Source: Rhodoferax sp. (GTDB taxonomy: Bacteria; Pseudomonadota; Gammaproteobacteria; Burkholderiales; Burkholderiaceae_C). From it: 64,000 nucleotides of DNA. Positions 35,025 to 44,497 of the stretch are shown here, piece by piece (positions within the stretch are counted from its first letter, which is position 1; every line of letters starts with the position of its first letter). The notes beneath the pieces were generated by a model. That model saw nothing but the letters and a program-made list of their open reading frames with translations, did no database searches and was not told the DNA's origin. The stretch covers positions 78,882 to 142,881 of the forward strand of contig NZ_JAUYQD010000035.1 of assembly GCF_030697375.1 (NCBI RefSeq), in the 5' to 3' direction. The position numbers and the translations under genes are program-made.

Positions 35025-35771
35025 TCACTCGGGTTTTTCATCCTGGAATCCACCCGCGCGCAGGGTCACCACCAAGGTGTCCCGATGCCCCCCTGCCGCC
35101 AGCGGCTGGATGGGCGTGGACTCGTGGATGACGCGTGCATCGTCCAGCAGCAGCACCGACCACGGCTCGCTGAGGGTAAAGCGCTGCCCATTGGGACCGG
35201 CCGCATCAAACACACGGGTTTCACCGCCTTTGACACCCTGGCGCGCCACCATGAACACCGCCACCAGGTCCACCCCATCGCGGTGGGCGCCCTCGGGCGT
35301 GGGCCGGCCAATGCCGTCGGTGGTGTCAATGCGAAACTGGTGCGCTTCCACATACCAGGGCTGTGTGCCCTTGAGTTGCGAACATACCGCCCCCAACCAG
35401 GTCAACACGCCAAGCCAGGCGGAGCCCTCCACCAGCGTCAGGTCCATGGGCTCAAAGTGCCGCTGCATGCCGCCGTGCAGCGCGTTGTAGGCCACCGGCT
35501 GCCAGTGCGCCCGGTGGGGCACCAGGGTCACCTGCGCACCCTGCACCACAAAACTGGAGTGCCGCCGGCGCCGGTAGCGCCCGCCATCGCGCAAGTAGTG
35601 GTCGGCCGGCAGCGTATCCCACAGCGGGCGCCAGAGGCTCAGCGCGGCCAAGGGCACCGCAGACAGGGCGCTGACCTGGGCCGCGTCAAGCACCGCGTAG
35701 CCCTGCTGCTGCAGCACGGCACCCAGCGCGTCGGGCTGGGCCAGGGAAGGAGGAGGGAATGAAATGGTCAT
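35025..35771 (-). CDS. 2-oxoglutarate/Fe(II) dioxygenase family protein
   Basis: 248 residues resembling the 2OG-Fe dioxygenase family that includes amino-acid hydroxylases such as isoleucine 4-hydroxylase. EGAHRDGVDLVAVFMVAR (about 162) carries the HxD iron ligands, and RDTLVVTLR near the end holds the Arg that would bind 2-oxoglutarate; a distal His lies in RVIHEST. ATG 35771 is chosen over a GTG 24 bases earlier. It diverges from the hemerythrin gene. The substrate is unknown. Confidence 0.82.
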   Translation of the reverse strand: MTISFPPPSLAQPDALGAVLQQQGYAVLDAAQVSALSAVPLAALSLWRPLWDTLPADHYLRDGGRYRRRRHSSFVVQGAQVTLVPHRAHWQPVAYNALHGGMQRHFEPMDLTLVEGSAWLGVLTWLGAVCSQLKGTQPWYVEAHQFRIDTTDGIGRPTPEGAHRDGVDLVAVFMVARQGVKGGETRVFDAAGPNGQRFTLSEPWSVLLLDDARVIHESTPIQPLAAGGHRDTLVVTLRAGGFQDEKPE

Positions 35772-35830
35772 AGCGAGTGTGGTTGGCCAGTGCACGGCGG
35801 CAAATTATCCGGGCAGCAAAGCGCCCTGCA

Positions 35831-35873
35831 TGTGACTTGGGTCAAATTCCTCTGGCCCGAATACGGCTATTCT
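35831..35873 (+). promoter_or_regulatory. Possible FNR/CRP-activated promoter of the hemerythrin gene
   Basis: TGTGACTTGGGTCAAA (35831-35846) is an imperfect CRP/FNR-type dyad (TGTGA-N6-TCAAA, core TGAC-TTGG-GTCA). A -10-like TATTCT lies at 35868-35873. If transcription starts near 35880, the dyad centre falls at -41.5, the class II activator position. Inference from spacing and half-sites only. Confidence 0.45.
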
Positions 35874-35899
35874 GCGCCCTCAAGTTTGGAGAACCCACG

Positions 35900-36433
35900 A
35901 TGACGCAGGCCACACCCCGTCCCCTTTTGGTTTGGAGCGAAGCCCTCGCTCTGGATTTGCCTTTGATGGACGACACCCACCATGAGTTTGTGGATTTGCT
36001 CGCCACGGTGGTGCAGGCGCCCGAAGGCCAGTTGCTCAACGCCTGGCGGGCCCTCATTGCCCACACCCAGGACCACTTTGACCGCGAGGACCAGTGGATG
36101 CAATCCACCGGTTTTTCCTCCAGCAACTGCCACGCCACGCAACACAAAGTCATTTTGCAAGTCATGCGGGAGGGGGAAAAGCGCGGCGTCACCGGAGAGT
36201 ACGCCGTGGTGCGGCAAATGGCCGACGAACTGGGTGTCTGGTTTCCCCAGCATGCCCAAAGCATGGACGCCGCCCTGGCCTTGCACCTGCGTTCTGTGGG
36301 CTATGACGCCACCACGGGACAGGTCCACCGGCCCCAGGCGCCCCCCACCCAAACCCTGCACGGCTGTGGCGGCGCCACCTGCTCCGACACCGATGAACAG
36401 ACCGAGATCGAAACAACCCAGGCCCCGCTGTAA
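35900..36433 (+). CDS. Bacteriohemerythrin
   Basis: Non-heme di-iron oxygen-binding protein, 177 residues. The ligand pattern is present: HHEFVDLL near 26, HTQDHFDREDQWM near 57-69, CHATQHK near 79 and WFPQHAQSMD near 116. Such proteins bind or sense O2 and may deliver it or protect from it. GGAG lies before ATG 35900. A C-terminal tail of about 45 residues, with two Cys (HGCGGATCSD), extends beyond the domain. A CRP/FNR-like site lies upstream. Confidence 0.9.
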   Translation: MTQATPRPLLVWSEALALDLPLMDDTHHEFVDLLATVVQAPEGQLLNAWRALIAHTQDHFDREDQWMQSTGFSSSNCHATQHKVILQVMREGEKRGVTGEYAVVRQMADELGVWFPQHAQSMDAALALHLRSVGYDATTGQVHRPQAPPTQTLHGCGGATCSDTDEQTEIETTQAPL

Positions 36434-36511
36434 GCCTGTCACCTTGGCAACGCCAGGTTGAAGCGCTGGGCGATACCATGCGCCACTCAGCCTTTAACGG
36501 AGCCTTGTCCC

Positions 36512-37573
36512 ATGACCCTCAGCGCCACCCCCTGCGATCTTTCCACCCTCGTCAACCACCAAATTCGCCTGGCTGCCCGCCCCGTCGGCATGCCCACGGC
36601 CGCCAACTGGAGCCACACCACCGAGGCGGTGGCCGAACCCGCCGAGGGCGGCGTGGTGCTCAAAACCCTGGCCCTGTCCCTGGACCCCGCCATGCGCGGC
36701 TGGATGAACGACGCCAAAAGCTACATCCCCCCCGTCGGCATCAACGAAGTGATGCGCGCCGGCGGTGTTGGCCAGGTGATTGCCTCCAAAAACGAGCGCT
36801 ACGCCGTGGGCGACTATGTGTCAGCGGGTTTTGGTGTGCAGGAGTACATCACGCTCGCCAAGGACGACATGAAACGCAACGGCCTGGTCAAGATCGACCT
36901 CTCCGTCGGCACCCTGACCCAGTGGCTCAACGTACTGGGCATGCCTGGCATGACCGGCTACTTTGGCCTGATGGATGTTGGTATGCCCCAGGCCGGCGAG
37001 ACGGTGGTGGTGTCCGGCGCTGCCGGTGCGGTGGGCCAGACCGTGGGCCAAATGGCCAAGATCAAGGGCTGCCGCGTGGTCGGCATTGCCGGCGGCGCGG
37101 CCAAGTGCGAATGGGTGGTGAAAGAGCTGGGCTTTGACGCCTGCATCGACTACAAGGCCGGCCCATCCTCGGTACGCGATGGCCTCAAAGCGCATTGCCC
37201 CCAAGGCGTGGACATCTACTTTGACAACGTGGGCGGCGAGATTTTGGACCACGTGCTGGCCCGCATCAACCGCAAGGCCCGCATCATCATCTGCGGCGCC
37301 ATCAGCCAGTACAACAACACCACCGCCGTGCAAGGCCCCAAGAACTACCTGAGCTTGCTGGTCAACCGCGCCCGCATGGAGGGCATCGTGGTATTCGACT
37401 ACGCCGACCGCTACCACCTGGCGGTGGCCGAAATGGCGGCTTACCTGAAGGACGGCCGCATGAAGAGCAAGGAAGACGTGGTGCAGGGACTGGACACCTT
37501 CCCCGACACCCTGCTCAAGCTGTTCAATGGCGAAAACTTCGGCAAACTGGTGCTGCAAGTCGCCGCCAACTGA
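36512..37573 (+). CDS. NADP-dependent MDR oxidoreductase (CurA/YncB-like)
   Basis: 353 residues, zinc-independent medium-chain reductase. The nucleotide loop GAAGAVGQTVGQMAKIKGC is near 168-186, and GGEILDHVLARI, ICGAISQYN and GRMKSKEDVVQGL match the curcumin/2-alkenal reductase family that reduces conjugated double bonds with NADPH. ACGGAG precedes ATG 36512 at about 8 bases. It stands alone. Confidence 0.9.
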   Translation: MTLSATPCDLSTLVNHQIRLAARPVGMPTAANWSHTTEAVAEPAEGGVVLKTLALSLDPAMRGWMNDAKSYIPPVGINEVMRAGGVGQVIASKNERYAVGDYVSAGFGVQEYITLAKDDMKRNGLVKIDLSVGTLTQWLNVLGMPGMTGYFGLMDVGMPQAGETVVVSGAAGAVGQTVGQMAKIKGCRVVGIAGGAAKCEWVVKELGFDACIDYKAGPSSVRDGLKAHCPQGVDIYFDNVGGEILDHVLARINRKARIIICGAISQYNNTTAVQGPKNYLSLLVNRARMEGIVVFDYADRYHLAVAEMAAYLKDGRMKSKEDVVQGLDTFPDTLLKLFNGENFGKLVLQVAAN

Positions 37574-37654
37574 GCGACCCGCGCCAGTTGACAGGGCGGG
37601 CCAGTGCGTTGATACTGCGCCCGTCCACCCCAGGGCACCCCTTCTGTTCCTGCC

Positions 37655-38149
37655 ATGCCCGCGTCCACCACCGTCAGGAATACCACCCAGGTTGCGGCCC
37701 GACTGGCCCGCGAATGGGAGCTGTTGAGTGGCGAATCCAGGGCATTTGACCTGATCGCCGCCCCGCCCAGTGCGCCGCCGTATGCGGAATTCAGCTACCT
37801 GATGCCTCTGACCCTCTTCGCCAACCAGGCAAGCTGCGGTTTGGGCGTATTGATTCAACGCAAAGACGCACTCACGCTTGCCGCTAACATGTTTGGCGTA
37901 TTGCCCTATGAAATTCCCGACGAGGACTTGAAAGACGCCTGTGCCGAGGTGTGTAATGTGTTTTCTGACTGCATAGCCATGCACCTCAGTGGCAACGAAG
38001 ATGTGAGCATTGGCCTGCCGCTCATGCTGGAAGCGCAAAATTACGAAAAAATATACCGAGACAGCGTTGTGACGGAAATTTACCAAAGTTGTGTCCACTC
38101 CACCCCTTTGCTGGTCGTGGTGTTCGATTCCTTATGCCCACTCCCGTGA
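37655..38149 (+). CDS. CheX-like protein
   Basis: 164 residues. The middle segment DEDLKDACAEVCNVFSDCIA resembles the helix of CheX/CheC-type phosphatases (ExxN pattern), and the flanking strands (MPLTLFANQ, EDVSIGLPLML) fit that fold. It may dephosphorylate the receiver protein encoded 10 bases downstream. The family call is by weak resemblance. Confidence 0.55.
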   Translation: MPASTTVRNTTQVAARLAREWELLSGESRAFDLIAAPPSAPPYAEFSYLMPLTLFANQASCGLGVLIQRKDALTLAANMFGVLPYEIPDEDLKDACAEVCNVFSDCIAMHLSGNEDVSIGLPLMLEAQNYEKIYRDSVVTEIYQSCVHSTPLLVVVFDSLCPLP

Positions 38150-38158
38150 AATCCGCCC

Positions 38159-39154
38159 ATGGAAACTAAACCCATTCTCTTGTCTTCGCCTTTGAAGTTC
38201 TTGGTGGTGGACGACAGTCGTGCGATTCAGGCCATCATTCGCCGGGCGATTTCAAAATGCGGCTACCAGCCGATTGAGGTGCAAACCGCGCTGAACGGCG
38301 AGCAGGCCTTGGACCTCATGGGCTCCTTTTTGCCCGACCTGGTGATCACCGATTGGCATATGCCCAAAGTCTCCGGGCTGGAGATGGTGCAAGCCATGCG
38401 GCAAATGGGGCACCAAAAAACCCGGGTGGGGTTTGTCACCACCGAGCGAACGCCCGCGCTGCTGAATGAGGCTGTGGCCAACGGGGCCATGTTTATTTTG
38501 CACAAACCTTTTGACGATGCGGAATTGGTAGCCGTCGTCACCGCAGCGGTCAAGGACCTGGCCAAGATTGCTGGGGCTCCCGCAACGGCCACTGCCGAGC
38601 CCGCGCCCCTTGCGCCACCCTCCGCCGCTCCCGAGGGGGCCGGGGATCTGAAAAAGAATGCCGATCCCGTGACACCGGAGGCCCTACAGCAACAACTGTC
38701 CGTGTGCCTGGGCAATCTCCCCTTTCGGCTCATCCCCCACGAAAAAATGGCCCTCGATAAGCTGACGCCCAATATTTTGCTGGGCCTGTACAGCGCCAAC
38801 GAACGCAAGGGGGTCTACGCGATCGGCATGCTGGATGCCAACGCCCTGTGCATGGTGGGCGGCGGCAGCGCCCGGAAGAATCCTCTGGATGTGCGCGCCG
38901 CCATGGCAACGGGGCACCCCGACACGGCGATGATGGACCGGGCCCACGATTTTTTGAAAACCGTGGCCGAGTGTTTAACCCAGTCGTCCGGCGAGCCCGC
39001 TTGGGGGATCACCTTGGCCAAGGCGAGCGTGGTCAAAAACACCTTCTCCAAGCTTGCAGAAGTGCTGGCGCAGCCCAGCAACCGCTCTGATTTTCGGTTG
39101 TCCATACCTGGCTACGGTGAAGGCCGCATGGCATTTTTTGTGATGCCCGCATGA
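38159..39154 (+). CDS. Response regulator with CheX-like C-terminal region
   Basis: 331 residues. An N-terminal receiver has VVDDSRAIQ near 18, phospho-acceptor Asp in VITDWHMPKV near 62 and Lys in HKPF near 117. A Pro/Ala-rich linker follows (about 140-170), and then a domain of about 155 residues with LTPNILLGLY, AMATGHPDTAMMDRAHDFLKT and IPGYGEGRMAFFVMPA that I cannot place firmly. Its stop overlaps the next gene (ATGA). Confidence 0.8.
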   Translation: METKPILLSSPLKFLVVDDSRAIQAIIRRAISKCGYQPIEVQTALNGEQALDLMGSFLPDLVITDWHMPKVSGLEMVQAMRQMGHQKTRVGFVTTERTPALLNEAVANGAMFILHKPFDDAELVAVVTAAVKDLAKIAGAPATATAEPAPLAPPSAAPEGAGDLKKNADPVTPEALQQQLSVCLGNLPFRLIPHEKMALDKLTPNILLGLYSANERKGVYAIGMLDANALCMVGGGSARKNPLDVRAAMATGHPDTAMMDRAHDFLKTVAECLTQSSGEPAWGITLAKASVVKNTFSKLAEVLAQPSNRSDFRLSIPGYGEGRMAFFVMPA

Positions 39155-40050
39155 ACTGGCTCAACATTTCGCTGGGTTTTGTTTTTCTATGCAACCTCAT
39201 ATTTTTAGTGGGTGCGGCTTTTTTGCTGTACCGCATCGTGGACGCCACGGAGCAAGGGCGCGACGAACTACTCAAGGCGGCCCATCAAAACATGGACGGA
39301 GGCAAACACTTGCTGATGGCGGCGCGGCGCTCCGTCATCGAAATGGAGAGGCTCAATGACGCCCACTTGTCGCGTGAGACATCTGGCAGCCGCACCCTCG
39401 CCGAGCTTTCATCCCAAATTCGGTTGCTGGGAGAACGCCTGCAAAAGAACACGGTGCCAGCAACTGCAGCACAAGAGGACCCTTCCCGTGCAGGTGAAAG
39501 CGCCAACGCGGACCGCGTCACCGAAGACATTCGCGCCAAGTTGCACGCGGATCTGAACGCTGCCTTGTCCAAAAACCACCAGCTGCAAGACGAAATTGAC
39601 CAAACCGCCTACCGACTGAAAGACGCCACGTCGTCCAATCGGGAGTTACGAGAAGAACTGAACGAAGTCAAAGGCGTCAAAAAAGAGGTCGTTGACAACC
39701 TGATCAAGCGTACTGAAGAACTGGAGGCGCAGCTCAAACAGGCACGGGAGCGCGCCAAAGCTGCAGAGATGCTTGCAGAGAACAATGCAGTCCGGCTCGA
39801 CGACATCCGAGAGCAAGTTCACAACCACGCCTTTGCGGGTGCTGGCGGTGGTGGCATTGACCAGTCCGGTTTGATCGAAAGCCAGCAGGACCAGATTGAT
39901 GTCCTTGCCGCGCGTGAGAAATCCCTGCTGGTGCGCATCGACGAGTTGGAACAGGCATTTCAGCGCAACCAAACCGAAAAGAATTTCATTGAAGATCGCT
40001 TCCTGCAGTTCGACGCCGACAAGACCGACCGCCCTGAAACACCGCCTTGA
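39151..40050 (+). CDS. Membrane-anchored coiled-coil protein
   Basis: 299 residues: one N-terminal helix (about 5-27) and then almost continuous charged coiled coil from 30 to 295 (LREELNEVKGVKKEVVDN, LEAQLKQARERAKAAE), broken by a Gly-rich patch AGAGGGG near 230. It probably forms a cytosolic rod tethered to the membrane. Its translational coupling to the receiver gene suggests a polar or scaffold role in the same signalling unit. No named family recognised. Confidence 0.75.
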   Translation: MNWLNISLGFVFLCNLIFLVGAAFLLYRIVDATEQGRDELLKAAHQNMDGGKHLLMAARRSVIEMERLNDAHLSRETSGSRTLAELSSQIRLLGERLQKNTVPATAAQEDPSRAGESANADRVTEDIRAKLHADLNAALSKNHQLQDEIDQTAYRLKDATSSNRELREELNEVKGVKKEVVDNLIKRTEELEAQLKQARERAKAAEMLAENNAVRLDDIREQVHNHAFAGAGGGGIDQSGLIESQQDQIDVLAAREKSLLVRIDELEQAFQRNQTEKNFIEDRFLQFDADKTDRPETPP

Positions 40051-40241
40051 ACTGGTGTGAGCACCACGCGGAGCCCTTCTGCCAAGGAATCAAATTATGA
40101 TTTTTTTGCATGAATTACCAGCGTAAACCCTGAGCCCCGCACCATCGCTGTGGCGCTAAAGTTCGGCCACAGAACAATGCGGCAAACAACTGTCGCGATT
40201 TGAATTTGAATCCCCCTCTTTTTAACTGGAGCGCACTCCCC

Positions 40242-41273
40242 ATGAATCTGAATCAAGTCAAAGTTATTGCCACCCTTGTCGCCGCGATGGGCGCGGTGGT
40301 AGCAGCCCCAGCCCACGCCGGAAAAACACTGGACGCCATCAAGGCGCGTGGTCAAGTGATTTGTGGCGTTCACACCGGGCTGGCTGGTTTTGGCGCGGCA
40401 GACTCCAACGGCAAATGGTCAGGCATCGACGTGGATGTGTGCCGCGCCGTGGCGGCTGCCACCTTGGGCGACGGCGAAAAGGTGAAATACGTTCCCCTGG
40501 TCGCACAGGCCCGTTTCACGGCCTTGCAGTCCGGCGAAGTGGACATGCTGTCACGCAACACCACCTTCACGCTGACCCGTGATGCATCGCTGGGGCTGAC
40601 CCAGACGGCCGTGGTCTATTACGACGGTCAGGGTTTCATGGTCCCCGTCAAAAGCAAAATCAAGGGTGCCAAGCAACTCAAGGGGCAAACCGTGTGTGTG
40701 CAATCAGGCACCACCACCGAAAAGAATCTGACTGATTTTTCGAAAGCCAACAAACTCAGTATCAAACCCGTGGTGTTTGAAAAACTCGACGCCGTCGAAG
40801 GTGCGTACTTCGCGGGCCGCTGTGTGGCCTACACCACCGATGCGTCCGGCCTGGCCTCGGTGCGCAACAAGTCCGCAAAGAACCCTGCAGACCACCTGAT
40901 CCTGCCCGAGCTGATTTCCAAAGAACCCCTGGGCCCGATGGTGCGCCGTGGCGATGACGAATGGGCAGCGATTGTCAAGTGGGTGATTTACGGTCTGCTG
41001 GAAGCCGAAGAATACGGCGTCACACAAGGCAATGCGGACCAAATGAAGTCCAGCACCGACCCTGTGGTAGGACGCATCCTGGGCACCACCGATGACACCG
41101 GCAAGCTGTTGGGCCTGGACAAAGAGTGGCTGGCACGCGCAGTCAAGGCCACCGGCAATTACGGTGAAATATTTGAACGCAACGTCGGGCCTAAATCGGC
41201 GCTGCAACTGCCGCGCGGCCTCAACAACCTGTGGAACCAGGGCGGCATTCAATACGCGCCTCCCATCCGCTAA
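40242..41273 (+). CDS. aapJ: Polar amino-acid ABC transporter substrate-binding protein
   Basis: Periplasmic binding protein of the general L-amino-acid (Aap/Bzt) transporter, 343 residues. The signal peptide MNLNQVKVIATLVAAMGAVV ends at AHA. TLDAIKARGQVICGVHTGLAGF, GIDVDVCRAVAAA and CVQSGTTTEKNLTDF are typical family blocks. ATG 40242 places the signal correctly; a TTG 42 bases upstream is not used. The 190 bases upstream should contain the operon promoter, but nothing there is recognisable. Confidence 0.93.
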   Translation: MNLNQVKVIATLVAAMGAVVAAPAHAGKTLDAIKARGQVICGVHTGLAGFGAADSNGKWSGIDVDVCRAVAAATLGDGEKVKYVPLVAQARFTALQSGEVDMLSRNTTFTLTRDASLGLTQTAVVYYDGQGFMVPVKSKIKGAKQLKGQTVCVQSGTTTEKNLTDFSKANKLSIKPVVFEKLDAVEGAYFAGRCVAYTTDASGLASVRNKSAKNPADHLILPELISKEPLGPMVRRGDDEWAAIVKWVIYGLLEAEEYGVTQGNADQMKSSTDPVVGRILGTTDDTGKLLGLDKEWLARAVKATGNYGEIFERNVGPKSALQLPRGLNNLWNQGGIQYAPPIR

Positions 41274-41314
41274 GAGCAGTCCACGCACGGGTGGCAAGCC
41301 TTTTGCTACCTGAC

Positions 41315-41350
41315 AAAAGGGCAGTTGCAAACGTTTTGCACTGCCCTTTT
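41315..41350 (+). terminator. Attenuating hairpin between aapJ and aapQ
   Basis: AAAAGGGCAGT pairs with ACTGCCCTTTT around an inner TGCAAA/TTTGCA pairing, with TTTT at the 3' side. It lies 41 bases after aapJ and 38 before aapQ. A partial terminator here would give more binding protein than permease, which is usual for such operons. Confidence 0.75.
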
Positions 41351-41387
41351 CACATGCCACGCAACACTCCTCAACACAAGGGCTGCC

Positions 41388-42578
41388 ATGTCTGACCCCT
41401 CGACACCCTCATCTTCAGCACCTCCCAAAAAGACCTTTTCCTGGCGCAGCCAAGCATTCAGGGCATTGGTGTACCAATTCGTCGCGGTAGTCGTAATCGC
41501 CCTGGCGGTCTTCTACCTCGCCAACAATACCGCAACCAATATGCGGGCACGGGGCATTCAAAGCGGCTTCGACTTCCTCACGGGTGCAGCCGGTTTTGAC
41601 ATTGGTGAAAGTCTTTTTACATTCGATTCAGGTGAACCCTACTGGCGCGCCTACCTGGTCGGCATGAGCAACACCTTGCGGGTGGCCGTGGTCGGTATTT
41701 TTCTCACCACCCTGTTGGGCACGCTCATCGGCGTGGGACGCTTCTCGCGCAATGCACTGGTGCGCGGTTTGTGTGTGGTGTACGTAGAGTTGTTCCGCAA
41801 CATTCCCGTCCTGCTGCAACTGCTGATGTGGTACCTGCTGTTCACCGAGGTGTTGCCAGCCGCCACCGAGCCCTGGACCTTGGGCCCCTTGTTTTTGAGC
41901 AAGGGCGGTTTGAATTTCCCGATTCCCGTGTGGGCCACTGGCCAACTGTGGGCCGCCTGGGGAGCGGTGGCGGGCCTGCTGGCCGCATGGGCCTACCGTC
42001 GTTATGCACGGCACGCTTTTGAACAGACCGGAAAAATCAAAAGCATGTTCTGGGCGCCACTCGCCATCGTCTTGGTGTGCAGCCTGCTGGGCTGGGTAGT
42101 GGGCGGAGCACCGATGGAGGTCAATGCCCCCATTCAGGGTGAATTTGCCATTGAAAACGGCGGCTCACTCACCCCCGAATTTTTGGCCCTGTTGCTGGGC
42201 CTGACCGTTTACACCGCCGCCTTTGTGGCCGAGGTGGTGCGTGGCGGCATTCAGGCCGTGGCCACCGGCCAAGCTGAGGCGGCCAGCGCACTGGGCTTGA
42301 GCCGCGGCCAAACCATGCGCCTGGTCATGCTGCCCCAGGCCCTGCGCGTCATCATCCCGCCGATGACCAACCAGTATTTGAACCTGACCAAAAATTCATC
42401 CCTGGCGGTCGCGATTGGTTACCCGGATGTCGTGTCTATCGCCAACACCGCCATCAACCAAACCGGGCGCGCCGTGGAATGTATCGCCATCATCATGCTG
42501 GTGTACCTGAGCACCTCGCTGTTTACCTCCATTCTGATGAACTGGTACAACGCGCGCGCCGCCATCAAGGAACGTTAA
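41388..42578 (+). CDS. aapQ: Amino-acid ABC transporter permease, AapQ/BztB
   Basis: 396 residues with about eight membrane helices. FYLANNTATNMRARGIQSGFDFL near the N-terminus and the permease loop EAASALGLSRGQTMRLVMLPQALRVIIPP are characteristic of this subunit. An AAGG lies before ATG 41388. It forms a heterodimer with AapM. The stop is 9 bases before aapM. Confidence 0.92.
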   Translation: MSDPSTPSSSAPPKKTFSWRSQAFRALVYQFVAVVVIALAVFYLANNTATNMRARGIQSGFDFLTGAAGFDIGESLFTFDSGEPYWRAYLVGMSNTLRVAVVGIFLTTLLGTLIGVGRFSRNALVRGLCVVYVELFRNIPVLLQLLMWYLLFTEVLPAATEPWTLGPLFLSKGGLNFPIPVWATGQLWAAWGAVAGLLAAWAYRRYARHAFEQTGKIKSMFWAPLAIVLVCSLLGWVVGGAPMEVNAPIQGEFAIENGGSLTPEFLALLLGLTVYTAAFVAEVVRGGIQAVATGQAEAASALGLSRGQTMRLVMLPQALRVIIPPMTNQYLNLTKNSSLAVAIGYPDVVSIANTAINQTGRAVECIAIIMLVYLSTSLFTSILMNWYNARAAIKER

Positions 42579-42587
42579 GGACACACT

Positions 42588-43688
42588 ATGAGCGCACAAA
42601 CGTTTCAAACCATCGCCCCCCGCCCCGCACCCATCAAAACCGAAGGTGTGCTGGCCTGGGCCAAATCCAATCTTTTCAATGACTGGAAAACTGCACTGGG
42701 CACCGCCGTGGTTGGTGCGGTGCTGCTGGCATTGCTGCCCCCGCTCTACCGGTGGGCGATTGCGAACGCCGTGTGGATTGTTGACTCTGATGTTTGCCAT
42801 GCCGCCAGCGGTGCCTGCTGGGGTGTGGTGCGGGAGAAATTTCGCTTTATCATTTTTGGACGCTACCCTTTTGAGGAACACTGGCGTGCTTTGCTGAGCA
42901 CCACCTTGCTGCTCGCACTCATCGTCACCAGTTGTATTCGTGCCTGCTGGAAGCCCTGGTTAGCCGCCGTGTGGGTGGCGGGCTTGGCGGTTTACTTTTG
43001 TCTGATGCGTGGTGGCGTGCTGGGGCTGTCCCAAGTAGACACCGATCTGTGGAGCGGTCTGCCCCTGACGATTTTGCTGGCATCCCTGTCCATGACCATG
43101 GCTTTTCCCATCGCCCTGTGCATTGCCTTGGGGCGCCGCTCCGGTATGCCTGCGATCCGCAGCCTGTGCACCGTCTATGTGGAACTGATCCGGGGTGTTC
43201 CCCTGATCTCGGTGTTGTTCATGGCTTCGTTCATGTTCCCGCTCCTGATGCCACAGGGATTTTCGATCGACGTCTTGGTGCGTGTGCTGGCGGGCATCAC
43301 CCTGTTTGCCGCGGCCTACATGGCCGAGGTGATTCGGGGTGGGCTGCAAGCGATTCCCAAAGGGCAGATCGAGGCCGCAGCCACACTGGGCCTGTCGTAT
43401 TGGCAAACCCAGCGCAAAATTGTGCTGCCACAGGCGCTGGCGATGGTGGTCCCAGGTGTGATGAACAACTTTATCTCCACGTTCAAAGACACCTCGCTGG
43501 TCGCCATCGTGAGCCTGTACGAGCTCACCGGTGCCATGGGCATGGCCATGAACTCGGATGCCAACTGGCGCCCGTTTCGGATCGAAGGCTACCTCTTCAT
43601 TGCCATGATTTACTTTGTATTTTGTTTCTCCATGTCGCGCTACAGCCTGTGGATCGAAAAACAGGTCAACAAATCGAAGCTGCGCTAA
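42588..43688 (+). CDS. aapM: Amino-acid ABC transporter permease, AapM/BztC
   Basis: 366 residues, the second permease subunit. A large insert (about 55-130) precedes the membrane domain, whose EAA loop reads EAAATLGLSYWQTQRKIVLPQALAMVVPG; FKDTSLVAIVSLYELTGA and the C-terminal RYSLWIEKQ are typical. AAGGA lies 6-8 bases before the ATG. Confidence 0.92.
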   Translation: MSAQTFQTIAPRPAPIKTEGVLAWAKSNLFNDWKTALGTAVVGAVLLALLPPLYRWAIANAVWIVDSDVCHAASGACWGVVREKFRFIIFGRYPFEEHWRALLSTTLLLALIVTSCIRACWKPWLAAVWVAGLAVYFCLMRGGVLGLSQVDTDLWSGLPLTILLASLSMTMAFPIALCIALGRRSGMPAIRSLCTVYVELIRGVPLISVLFMASFMFPLLMPQGFSIDVLVRVLAGITLFAAAYMAEVIRGGLQAIPKGQIEAAATLGLSYWQTQRKIVLPQALAMVVPGVMNNFISTFKDTSLVAIVSLYELTGAMGMAMNSDANWRPFRIEGYLFIAMIYFVFCFSMSRYSLWIEKQVNKSKLR

Positions 43689-43739
43689 ACGCCCGGCACT
43701 CCCCGACCCCACCTCTCCCTATTTACCCGGCACTGCACC

Positions 43740-44483
<744 letters not shown>

Positions 44484-44497
44484 AAACTGCCGAGGTG

